A model generated the notes under the pieces. It saw nothing but the letters and a program-made list of their open reading frames with translations, did not search any database and was not told the DNA's origin. From the NCBI RefSeq assembly GCF_002892835.1, contig NZ_PJMB01000002.1, positions 372,001 through 436,000 on the forward strand: a stretch of 64,000 nucleotides of DNA, in the 5' to 3' direction. The stretch comes from Arthrobacter sp. AFG7.2 (lineage in GTDB: Bacteria; Actinomycetota; Actinomycetes; Actinomycetales; Micrococcaceae). Shown piece by piece: positions 43,647 to 52,071 of this stretch. The position numbers and the translations under genes were made by a program. The first letter of the stretch is position 1. Each line of letters begins with the position of its first letter.

Positions 43647-46094
43647 ATGTTTGACGCCGGGAAAAGCACCGACGATCAGCGGTCCTCCACCGTCAAGGAG
43701 GGGCGGCCGGCGTGGGACGGGCTTACCTCCGCCGAGGTCCGGGAACGGACCGGCACCGGACTGATCAACAGTGTCCCGGGAACAACGAGCCGCAGCCTGT
43801 GGGACATTGTCCGCGCAAACGTCCTGACCCTTTTCAATGCCATCGTGGCGGGATGCTTTATCTTGCTGCTGGTGCTGGACCAGTGGCGGGACGCGCTCTT
43901 CGGCTTTTCGGCGCTGGGCAACTCCCTGATCGGAATCGTCCAGGAATTCCGCGCGAAGCAATCCCTGGACCGGTTGGCTATTCTCCACGCCGCAAAGAGC
44001 AGGGTCATCCGCGACGGCAGGACGCAGCAGATTCCCGCGGAGGTCCTGGTTCCGGATGACGTCGTCCTGCTCAGTGCCGGGGAACAGGTCACCGCCGACG
44101 TGCGCCTCCTGGACGGCGGGTATGTGGAGGCGGATGAGTCCTTCCTGACCGGAGAGTCCGAGCCGGTGCCCAAGCATGCCGGTGCGGTACTGCTGTCCGG
44201 TTCACTGATCATGGCAGGCAGCGGCCGCGCAGTGGTCTTTCGGGTGGGGCCGGACACTTTCGCCTATAAACTCACGGCGGAGGTGAAGCGGTTCTCCCTG
44301 GTCACGTCCGAGATACGCTCCAGCCTGGACAAAGTCCTTGGCGTGATCACCTGGCTGCTCCTGCCGACCGCAGTGCTGGTCACTTACGCCCAGGTTCACA
44401 ATGCCGGCGGTTGGGCGGACGCCTTCAGCTCCGGCAGGTGGATACCGGCGGCGGTGGGCGTGGTGGCCAGCATCATGTCAATGATCCCCCTCGGCCTGGT
44501 CCTGCTCACCAGCGTGGCGTTTGCGGTGGGCGGTGTCCGGCTGGCCGGACACATGGTTTTGGTGCAGGAGCTTGCCGCCGTTGAAGTGCTGGCCCGGGTC
44601 GACGTCCTGTGCCTGGACAAGACCGGCACCTTGTCTTCCGGCGCCCTGACCTTCGACGCAGTGCACGACGCCGGAGGGCCACCGGCTGCGGGATGGCGGA
44701 AGGCACTGGAGTGGTTTGGTGCGAAGGCGGAAAGCAGCAGCACCGCCAGGTCCATCGGTGACGCCTTTCCCGCCCCGCAACTCTTGCCGGAGGCCTCGTC
44801 CGTGCCGTTCACCTCGGCCCGGAAATGGAGCTCCGTCACGTTTCCTCCCGGATCCGGGGCAGCGGGAACCTGGGTTCTTGGGGCTCCGGACTTTGTCCTG
44901 GGGCAATCACCTTCCGGCGCGCACGCACACCGGCTGGCCGCAGCCCTGGCCTCCAGCGGGCTGCGGACCCTGGCGCTCGCGCACATGCCGGGCTCCATGG
45001 CCGCGTCCGCAAAAGGCAGCGCGTTGCCGGCCGAAATTGTTCCGGTGGTGCTGCTGACCTTCCGTGAAGAAATCCGGAAGGATGCGCCGCAGACCCTCGA
45101 ATACTTCCGGCAGCAGGGGGTAAGCCTGAAGATCATTTCCGGTGATGATCCCCGAACCGTCGGCGTGCTTGCCCGCGCCGTAGGGCTCGGAGCGGGCGCC
45201 GCCTATGACGCCCGGAACCTGCCCGCGGACCCGCTCCTGCTGGAGGAAACGGTGGAGAACAACCATGTCTTCGGAAGCGTGACCCCTTCCCAGAAACGGG
45301 ACATGGTTCTGGCATTGAAGAGGCGCGGGCATACCGTGGCAATGACGGGAGACGGCGTCAACGATGTCCTGGCCCTGAAGGACGCCGACCTGGGAATTGC
45401 CATGGACACTGCATCACCGGCCACCAAGGCAGTGGCCCGGCTCGTCCTCCTGGATGGGCGTTTCGACAGGCTGCCGGCTGTTGTTGCCGAAGGCCGGCGG
45501 GCCATCAGCAATATCGAGCGGGTTTCCATGGTGTTCCTCAGCAAGACCGTCTACATCACGGTCATCTCGTTGACGTTTGCCCTGCTCCTGTGGCCCTTTC
45601 CGTTCCTTCCGCGGCAGTTGTCCGTACTCGACGGACTGACCATCGGCCTGCCGGCATTCTTCCTTGCGCTGCAGCCCGGCGCCCAGCGCTATGCGCCCGG
45701 CTTCCTGAGGCGCTCCCTCGCATTCTCTGTGCCGGCCGGAATCTGTGCCGCCCTGTGCGTGCTGGCCGTCAGCACGTATGCACGCTTCGCGGGACAGTAC
45801 AGCGCCGGCGCCGCCCAGTCTGCCGCCGTCATCACCGTGGCACTCGTTGCCTCGTGGATCCTGGTGACAGCATCCCGGCCCCTCAACTGGACCAAGTCCC
45901 TCATTCTGGCCGGCATGTACGCGGGGCTGGCCCTCCTGTTCACAGCGCCTCCCGTGAAAGACTTTTTCAGGCTCGACTGGCCGCCACCGGACCTCCTGGC
46001 CGCGTCCGTCACGGTGGCCGTGGCCGGCAGCCTGGTCATCCAGGCAATCCGCTTTTTCCAACGGCGACTGACCAGGCGGCCCGCGGACTACTGA
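43647..46094 (+). CDS. CtpE-like P-type ATPase
   Basis: An 815-residue P-type ATPase: [13 protein letters not shown] in the actuator, [22 protein letters not shown] in TM4 (the CtpE-type [12 protein letters not shown] signature), phosphorylated Asp in [13 protein letters not shown], and [20 protein letters not shown]. The N domain is shorter than in P2 pumps. CtpE of M. tuberculosis is implicated in calcium uptake, so this is a second, different cation pump in the island. No good Shine-Dalgarno precedes the ATG; it follows the Usp by 24 bases. Confidence 0.92.
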   Translation: MFDAGKSTDDQRSSTVKEGRPAWDGLTSAEVRERTGTGLINSVPGTTSRSLWDIVRANVLTLFNAIVAGCFILLLVLDQWRDALFGFSALGNSLIGIVQEFRAKQSLDRLAILHAAKSRVIRDGRTQQIPAEVLVPDDVVLLSAGEQVTADVRLLDGGYVEADESFLTGESEPVPKHAGAVLLSGSLIMAGSGRAVVFRVGPDTFAYKLTAEVKRFSLVTSEIRSSLDKVLGVITWLLLPTAVLVTYAQVHNAGGWADAFSSGRWIPAAVGVVASIMSMIPLGLVLLTSVAFAVGGVRLAGHMVLVQELAAVEVLARVDVLCLDKTGTLSSGALTFDAVHDAGGPPAAGWRKALEWFGAKAESSSTARSIGDAFPAPQLLPEASSVPFTSARKWSSVTFPPGSGAAGTWVLGAPDFVLGQSPSGAHAHRLAAALASSGLRTLALAHMPGSMAASAKGSALPAEIVPVVLLTFREEIRKDAPQTLEYFRQQGVSLKIISGDDPRTVGVLARAVGLGAGAAYDARNLPADPLLLEETVENNHVFGSVTPSQKRDMVLALKRRGHTVAMTGDGVNDVLALKDADLGIAMDTASPATKAVARLVLLDGRFDRLPAVVAEGRRAISNIERVSMVFLSKTVYITVISLTFALLLWPFPFLPRQLSVLDGLTIGLPAFFLALQPGAQRYAPGFLRRSLAFSVPAGICAALCVLAVSTYARFAGQYSAGAAQSAAVITVALVASWILVTASRPLNWTKSLILAGMYAGLALLFTAPPVKDFFRLDWPPPDLLAASVTVAVAGSLVIQAIRFFQRRLTRRPADY

Positions 46095-46099
46095 CAATA

Positions 46100-46115
46100 G
46101 TGACCTTTGGCTCTG
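46100..46115 (+). promoter_or_regulatory. DevR/DosR-like box
   Basis: GTGACCTTTGGCTCTG, 56 bases before the alcohol dehydrogenase start and immediately after the CtpE-like stop. Confidence 0.68.
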
Positions 46116-46171
46116 GAAGAGCTTCACCCGGCCGTGCCAGTGTTCATCCAAAGGGGCAAGAGGAGGAAACG

Positions 46172-47227
46172 GTGCTCGCATGGTGGGTGGGCCGGCCCGG
46201 GCCAATGTCTGCCCGTCCCCTGGTCAGGGGCTTCCGCGAAGACCCGAAGCCCGGGCCCAACGAGCTCCTGGTTGACGTGAGCGTCTGCGGCGTCTGCCGT
46301 ACTGACCTTCACCTGGCGGAGGGGGACCTGCAGCCCCGCCGTCCGGGTGTTGTCCCTGGACATGAGGCTGTGGGCGTAGTGGCTGGACTCGGGCCGGGCA
46401 GCTCCCGGTTCCAGCCGGGAGACAGGGTGGGGGTGGCATGGCTGGGCCGTGTCTGCGGCACGTGTCCCTACTGCCGCCGCGGCGACGAGAACCTCTGCTC
46501 CGCACCTGTCTTCACCGGGTGGGACAAGGACGGTGGGTACGCACAGCAGATCACCGTCGCCCAGGACTTTGCCTACCGCATTCCCGAGGTGTTCACCGAT
46601 AAACAGGCAGCGCCCCTGTTGTGTTCGGGCATCATCGGCTACCGGGCGCTGAAACGGGCCAACGTACCGTCCGGAGGGCGCCTCGGCATCTACGGCTTCG
46701 GCAGCTCCGCCCACCTGACGGCCCAGATGGCCATGCACCGGGGCGCGTCCGTGTTCGTCATGACCCGGTCCGGGGAGGCCCGCGCCCTTGCCCGTAACCT
46801 CGGCGCGGAATATGTGGGCGGGGCGTATGACTATCCTCCGGTGCCGCTTGATTCCGCCATCCTCTTCGCTCCGGTGGGGGACCTCGTGCCGGTGGCACTC
46901 CGCGCCCTTGACCGGGGTGGAACGCTGGCAATTGCCGGCATACACCTGACCGACATTCCGTCCCTAAACTACGATGCCCATCTCTTCTACGAGCGCCAGG
47001 TGCGCAGCGTTACAGCCAATACCCGGGCTGACGGCCAGGAATTCCTCACCCTTGCGGCCGAAATCCCGCTGGCACTGACCACCACCGAGTATCCGTTTGA
47101 CGCGGCAGACACCGCACTGGCGGATCTCGCAGCAGACAGGATCACCGGTTCCGCCGTCCTGCGCGTGCGCCCGGAAACAACCGTGCAGAAGGATGGGACC
47201 TTGGACTCTGGAACCTCCTCAGCGTGA
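46172..47227 (+). CDS. Zinc-dependent alcohol dehydrogenase
   Basis: A 351-residue medium-chain dehydrogenase. The catalytic zinc ligands are Cys in [10 protein letters not shown], His-Glu in PGHEAVGVV and a later Cys at [12 protein letters not shown]. Structural zinc is held by [17 protein letters not shown] (four cysteines). The nucleotide fold is [12 protein letters not shown]. It resembles AdhA-type 'zinc-binding alcohol dehydrogenase family protein' that reoxidises NADH under low oxygen; substrate inferred only. The start is GTG at 46172 with a strong AGGAGG. An Hsp20 gene follows. Confidence 0.93.
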   Translation: MLAWWVGRPGPMSARPLVRGFREDPKPGPNELLVDVSVCGVCRTDLHLAEGDLQPRRPGVVPGHEAVGVVAGLGPGSSRFQPGDRVGVAWLGRVCGTCPYCRRGDENLCSAPVFTGWDKDGGYAQQITVAQDFAYRIPEVFTDKQAAPLLCSGIIGYRALKRANVPSGGRLGIYGFGSSAHLTAQMAMHRGASVFVMTRSGEARALARNLGAEYVGGAYDYPPVPLDSAILFAPVGDLVPVALRALDRGGTLAIAGIHLTDIPSLNYDAHLFYERQVRSVTANTRADGQEFLTLAAEIPLALTTTEYPFDAADTALADLAADRITGSAVLRVRPETTVQKDGTLDSGTSSA

Positions 47228-47287
47228 GGCGGAGGGTGGTAGTGCCGGTAATCCTATGACCCGGCCCAGTATGAGCAGGAGGCAAGA

Positions 47288-47710
47288 ATGACTGACCTGA
47301 TGAAGTGGTTTGACTCCCGTCGCTCCCCCATGGACGTGATCGAAAGGTTGTTTGAAGGCGAGATGGGCACGTCCGCCATCAGGGTGGAGGAGATGGTGGA
47401 CGGCAACACCCTGGTGGTACGGGCGGAGCTGCCCGGAATCGACCCCGAGAAAGACGTGGACGTCACGGTCACCGACGGCGTGCTGTCCATCAAGGCCGAG
47501 CGGCAGGAAAAGAAGGAACACAAGGACAAAGGCGGCTACCGGTCCGAATTCCGCTATGGCTCCTTCGTCCGGCGGGTTCCGCTGCCCAGCGGCGTACAGC
47601 AGGGCGACGTCACGGCTTCGTACAAGGACGGCGTCCTGGAAGTCCGTGCTCCCCTACCGGACCAGGGGCAGGAGGCCGCTGCGTCCAAGATTCCGATCAC
47701 CCGGGGCTGA
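47288..47710 (+). CDS. Hsp20/alpha-crystallin small heat-shock protein
   Basis: A 140-residue holdase chaperone with the alpha-crystallin domain: IRVEEMVDGNTLVVRAELPGIDPEKDVDVTVTDGVLSIKAERQEKKE, the strand FRYGSFVRRVPLPSGV and the conserved YKDGVLEVRAPLP. The terminal IPITRG supplies the I-x-I anchor for oligomers. It is the counterpart of HspX (Acr), the hallmark protein of the mycobacterial DosR regulon. AGGAGG precedes the ATG. It lies 60 bases after the dehydrogenase, probably in the same transcript; no clear box of its own. Confidence 0.95.
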   Translation: MTDLMKWFDSRRSPMDVIERLFEGEMGTSAIRVEEMVDGNTLVVRAELPGIDPEKDVDVTVTDGVLSIKAERQEKKEHKDKGGYRSEFRYGSFVRRVPLPSGVQQGDVTASYKDGVLEVRAPLPDQGQEAAASKIPITRG

Positions 47711-47719
47711 CGGGTTTCG

Positions 47720-47744
47720 GCCTGGCCCTGGGCAAGGGCCAGGC
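47720..47744 (+). terminator. Hairpin after hsp20
   Basis: GCCTGGCCCT and AGGGCCAGGC pair exactly around a five-base loop, ten bases after the hsp20 stop. There is no T-run, so termination is likely but not certain. Confidence 0.55.
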
Positions 47745-47820
47745 GCTGGTCCCCCTGCCGGCCACTGGTTCCCACCTGCCGGCCAGCCGACAGCCAGGCA
47801 AGCCCTGCACCGACAAGCCC

Positions 47821-48845
47821 TCAGCCGAACAGGACTGCCGCCTCCCCGTACCGCGCGTCGGGAACCACCTTCAGTGTTCCGAGCGCAAGCTCCAGGCCTA
47901 CGGTGACAATGTCCGTTCCACGCAAAGACACCATGCTCCCCCAGTAGCCGTTCGCCGCCGCCTCCACTGGGCCATTCCAAGCCGGGTGGCCAGCACGCGG
48001 TCGTAGGCGGTGGGCTCGCCGCCCCGCTGGATGTGGCCCAGGACGGTGGCCCGCGTCTCGATGCCCGTCACCTGCTGCAGCTGTTGTTCCAGCAGGCGGC
48101 CAATACCGCCCAGGCGGGGCCGCCCAAAAGTATCGAGGCCCCGCGGTGCGTAGGGTGATTCTTCCCCAAGGAGCGCGAATGCCTCGGCCACCACCACCAG
48201 GGGCGCCCTTCCGCGGTCCCGTGCTGAGGTGACCCAGGCAGAGACCTGGTCCAGGGACACCGGATGCTCGGGAATCAGGATGGCATGGGCACCTGTGGCC
48301 ATCCCCGAGTGCAGCGCGATCCAGCCGGCGCCCCTGCCCATGACCTCGGCGATCATGCACCGGTGGTGCGACTCCCCTGTTGTCCTTAGCCTGTCAATGG
48401 CCTCAGTGGCTGTCTGGACGGCTGAATCAAAACCGAACGTATAGTCCGTTGCGCCGAGATCGTTGTCGATTGTTTTGGGCACACCTATGACGTTGACGCC
48501 TTGGTCGCAGAGCTCTTTTGCGGCCGCCAGCGTTCCCTCGCCGCCGATGGCGATAAGGCCGTCAAGGCCGTTTCGCTGCAAACTTTCCCGTACGGCGTCG
48601 ATCCCGCCGTTCTTGAGCGGATTGGTGCGGGACGTTCCCAGGATGGTTCCGCCCAGCCGGGAAATGCCGCGGACGCTGCGCCTGGGCAGCGGAACCGCAT
48701 CCTGTTCGAGGACTCCCCGCCAGCCGTCGCGGAAACCCAGGAACTCGTACCCATGGGCAACCTCACCTCCCAGCACGGCACCGCGGATGACTGCGTTGAC
48801 CCCTGGGCAGTCGCCGCCGCTTGTCAGGACGCCGAGTTTTTTCAT
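47821..48845 (-). pseudogene. 6-phosphofructokinase gene with a frameshift near its 3' end
   Basis: The frame from 48845 carries the PFK core: LTSGGDCPGVNAVIRG, IGGEGTLAAA, GVPKTIDNDLGATDYTFGFDSAVQTA (the catalytic TIDND) and ATVLGHIQRGGEPTAYDRVLATRLGM. After that it turns into unrelated sequence and stops at 47898. The expected ending (VEAAANGYWGSMVSLRG to VVPDARYGEAAVLFG) is in another frame down to 47821; one base near 47967-47972 restores about 341 residues. Gly in GGEGT suggests ATP rather than pyrophosphate use. The start overlaps the HAD-GH65 stop by ATGA. Confidence 0.82.
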
Positions 48846-51800
48846 GATGCCGCCGATCCCCTGCCCTGTTCAGGTAAACGGAAACTCCTCGCCTGGCCCG
48901 CACGGAGTGCCGTATCCCTGCCGTTGACGCGCAGATTGATGGGGTCTGCGTCCCCCGGGACTGATGCGATATTCATGCGCCCGTCCTTGAGCTCCACCTT
49001 GAGGTGGTGTCCCCGGTAGCGGACGTCGAAGCGGACGGCCCTGAGTCCGGTGGGCAGGTTGGGCGCGAAAACAATCGTGTCGCCGCTGAACCGCAACCCG
49101 GCGAAACTGCGCTGTATGACGTCGATGGTGCCGGCCATGGCGCCCAAGTGGATGCCCGCCTTGGTGGTGCCGTGCTGGGTATCGTCGAGGTCGGCGTCGA
49201 GCGCCTCCCGGAAACTGTCCCAGGCGCGGTCTGCGTCCACGGCGGCCAGGACGGACGCGTGGGCTACCCGGCTCAGCGTGGATCCGTGGGCCGTCCGGGA
49301 GAGGTAGTACTCGATGGTCCGGTTCAACTGCTCCACGGTGAAGGCGTAGCCCATGCCAGAAAGCAGGGTAATGAGCCCCTCGTGGCCCAGCAGGTAGGGA
49401 AGCATCAGGACATCGGCCTGCTTTGCGAGTTTGTAGCGGTTGGTCTCGTCCCTTTCGGCCTCCAGGATCAGGTCCAGCCGTTCAATGCTGTCGTACGTCT
49501 CCCGGTAGCGTTCCCAGTCGAGTTCTTCCAGCTGCTCGTAGCCGGCGAACTGGCTGATGATGCCGTCAGTGTGGAAGGGGACAAAAAGTGCCCTGCCCAC
49601 CTGCTCCCAACCGGTTGTTTCGCCGGTGCGGATGCCCAGGCGCTCCTGCAGTTCCCCCAGCTCGTCGCCCTGGAAGGTTGTGATGATCTCGGACGCCCGG
49701 AGGCAGGCCCAAGCGGCCATGACGTTGGTGTAGGCGTTGTCGTCAAGCCCCGGAGAGGTGCTGCCGGGATATCCCGTGTGGTACTCGTCCGGTCCCACCA
49801 CCCCCCGCAGGTGGTAGCGGCCGGTGTCCTGGCTGTACTCCGCGCGGGACGAGAAGAACCGGGCAACGTCAACCACAAGTTCGGCGCCCCTGCGAAGCAG
49901 CCAGGCTTTGTCGTTGGTCGCCTGGTAGTACTGCCAGGCGTTGAAGGCCAGCGCCAGCCCTGCGTGCAGCTGCAGGTGCGAGTGGTCCTTGACCCAGCGG
50001 CCGGACCTGTCGTTGAAAAGCCACGTGGGAGTCTCCTCCGTCCCGTCACTGCCGCTCTGCCAGGGAAACTTGGCCCCCGATAGACCCAGGACGGCGGCCG
50101 CGTGCCGGGCGGCGGGGAGCCTGCGCCAGCGGTATTCGATGAGGGAACGCGCAACATCGGGCGTCCTGGACGTCAGGAGGGGCAGCACAAACAGCTCGTC
50201 CCAAAAGACATGCCCCCGGTATCCCTCGCCATGGAGCCCGCGGGCGGTGACCCCGGCATCAAGTTCGGCCGTGTGGCGGGTCAGCGTCTGCAGCACGTGG
50301 AAGATATGCAGGTTGAGGACCAGCCGCACCTGGACCGGGGCGTCGATGTCCACCAGGAACGGACGCACCTCACGGCGCCACGCCTCCTGGTGCGCAGACA
50401 GCAGGGCGTCGACGTCGTCGCCGGCCCGTTCCAGCACGGCCCGTGCAGCGGTACCCGGGGAGGAGATCGCACGGTCACGGGATGTCACCACGGCCACGGT
50501 CTTGCTGATCCTCGCGGGCGTCCCGTCAACGAGCGGAACCTCGAAGGTCCGGAAATGAAAGGCACCCTTCCTGCCGGGATGTCCTGCGCCTGCTGCCCCT
50601 GGCACCCTGGTGCGGACGGCCACGGCTATCCGGACCAGGCTCTGGGTTGTTTCGGCCTCGACGACGGAAATGTCGTCCAGGGGCGGCTGCCCGGCACTGC
50701 TGCCGGCCTTGGTCCGGTCCGCCAGGTGAATCCCGCTGCCGGACGCAGGATCAGGAACATTCCCATTCCTGACACCAATGTTGACGCCGCTGCGGACTTC
50801 CACCGCGCCGCTCCAGCCCAGCGGCGTGACCTTCAGCTCAAGGGCCAGCAGGTGGGGCTCGGCCATGGACACGAACCGGGTCTGGACAATTTCCATCCGC
50901 CGCTTGTCCCCGGCCTCCAGCAGCACCCGCCGTTCCAGGACTGCCCTGTGAAGGTCAAGCGTGCGGCGCTCGTGGAGAACGGTCATTCCCCCTGCCGACC
51001 ACCACTGTCCGTGCGGCAGGCGCAGGTCCAGGGGAAGGCAGTCCGGGGCGTTGACCATGTGTTCTTCCACGAGCACTTCACCGTCGATCTCCGCCGTCAC
51101 CCGGTTGTAGACGCCCGCCAGGTACATGCCCGGGTACTGGAATGTCCCGCTGCTCTCGGGGGCGGCACCGCGTACGGCCAGGTAGCCGTTGCCAAGGGTG
51201 GTGAGCGCTTCGCGGTGCCCTTCATGCGCGGCATCGAAGCCCTCGTAAATGAGCTGCCAGGGATCGCCCAGCACAAGGCCCAGGTCCAGCTCGCCGACAT
51301 CGTTGAGCACCACACTTGCTCCGGCAGCTTCCAGCTCGCGCCTGGTCCCGCTGCGGTCGATCCCCACTACCAGCCCGAATCCGCCCCGGCGGGCCGCTAT
51401 CACCCCGGCGACTGAGTCTTCTATCACCACGGCATGCGACGGCGGCACGCCCAGCCGGAAGGCGGCCGCCAGGAAAACGTCGGAGGCCGGCTTTCCCCGG
51501 AGGCCAAGGCTGGCTGCGGCTGTGCCGTCCAGCATCGCACTGAACTGGTCCGGGATGCCGGCCGCAGCGAGCACGGAGGAGGCATTGCGGCTGGACGTCA
51601 CCACCCCGGTGGGGACGCCGGCGTCGGAAAGCCTTTGCAGCAACTGCATGGTTCCCGGATAGGTCTGGACGCCCTCCTGTTTCAGGAGTTCCAGGAAGAT
51701 CCGGTTTTTCAGGGCACCGAGCCCGAAGGCTGTCCAGGCCGTCGGCCCATCCTTGTCCGAGCCCCGTTCGACTTTGACGCCTCTGGATGCCAGGAATTTC

Positions 51801-52030
51801 AGGACACCTTCCTCCCTTGGAAGACCATCAATGTAGGCGCGGTAGTCGGCCTTGGAGAGGGTAGAACGGTCTGCCGTCCCGGGCACCCTGGGGTCCTGCA
51901 GGATCCGGTCGAAGGCCTCTTTCCAGGCCGCCTGGTGTACCAGGGCTGTGTTGGTGATGACCCCGTCCAGGTCGAAGATGACGGCGTCAAAGGACGGCCT
52001 GGCGGCTGCTGCGGTGGGCGACGCGGTCAT
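48842..52030 (-). CDS. HAD (beta-phosphoglucomutase-like) fused to GH65 glycoside phosphorylase/hydrolase
   Basis: A 1062-residue fusion. Residues about 15-250 are a HAD domain (FDAVIFDLDGVITNT nucleophile motif, TGVVTSSRNASSV, GKPASDVFLAA, VVIEDSVAGVIAARR). Residues about 260-1040 are GH65 (GNGYLAVRG, HGEGYRGHVFWDELFVLP, WLFNDRSGRWVKDHSHLQLH, and VGPDEYHTGYP, whose Glu is the usual catalytic acid). In GH65 disaccharide phosphorylase systems the released beta-glucose 1-phosphate is isomerised by a phosphoglucomutase, so both steps could reside here; trehalose is a candidate substrate. M. tuberculosis Rv2006 is a comparable DosR-regulon fusion. Confidence 0.9.
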   Translation of the reverse strand: MTASPTAAAARPSFDAVIFDLDGVITNTALVHQAAWKEAFDRILQDPRVPGTADRSTLSKADYRAYIDGLPREEGVLKFLASRGVKVERGSDKDGPTAWTAFGLGALKNRIFLELLKQEGVQTYPGTMQLLQRLSDAGVPTGVVTSSRNASSVLAAAGIPDQFSAMLDGTAAASLGLRGKPASDVFLAAAFRLGVPPSHAVVIEDSVAGVIAARRGGFGLVVGIDRSGTRRELEAAGASVVLNDVGELDLGLVLGDPWQLIYEGFDAAHEGHREALTTLGNGYLAVRGAAPESSGTFQYPGMYLAGVYNRVTAEIDGEVLVEEHMVNAPDCLPLDLRLPHGQWWSAGGMTVLHERRTLDLHRAVLERRVLLEAGDKRRMEIVQTRFVSMAEPHLLALELKVTPLGWSGAVEVRSGVNIGVRNGNVPDPASGSGIHLADRTKAGSSAGQPPLDDISVVEAETTQSLVRIAVAVRTRVPGAAGAGHPGRKGAFHFRTFEVPLVDGTPARISKTVAVVTSRDRAISSPGTAARAVLERAGDDVDALLSAHQEAWRREVRPFLVDIDAPVQVRLVLNLHIFHVLQTLTRHTAELDAGVTARGLHGEGYRGHVFWDELFVLPLLTSRTPDVARSLIEYRWRRLPAARHAAAVLGLSGAKFPWQSGSDGTEETPTWLFNDRSGRWVKDHSHLQLHAGLALAFNAWQYYQATNDKAWLLRRGAELVVDVARFFSSRAEYSQDTGRYHLRGVVGPDEYHTGYPGSTSPGLDDNAYTNVMAAWACLRASEIITTFQGDELGELQERLGIRTGETTGWEQVGRALFVPFHTDGIISQFAGYEQLEELDWERYRETYDSIERLDLILEAERDETNRYKLAKQADVLMLPYLLGHEGLITLLSGMGYAFTVEQLNRTIEYYLSRTAHGSTLSRVAHASVLAAVDADRAWDSFREALDADLDDTQHGTTKAGIHLGAMAGTIDVIQRSFAGLRFSGDTIVFAPNLPTGLRAVRFDVRYRGHHLKVELKDGRMNIASVPGDADPINLRVNGRDTALRAGQARSFRLPEQGRGSAAS

Positions 52031-52071
52031 ATGACAGTGCTATCAGCGCACGGCCGGCGCAGACAGTGCCG

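Noticed and set aside
47255..47275. Possible DevR-like box directly ahead of hsp20
   Set aside because: ATGACCCGGCCCAG lacks two central bases of the motif; co-transcription with the dehydrogenase explains hsp20 better.
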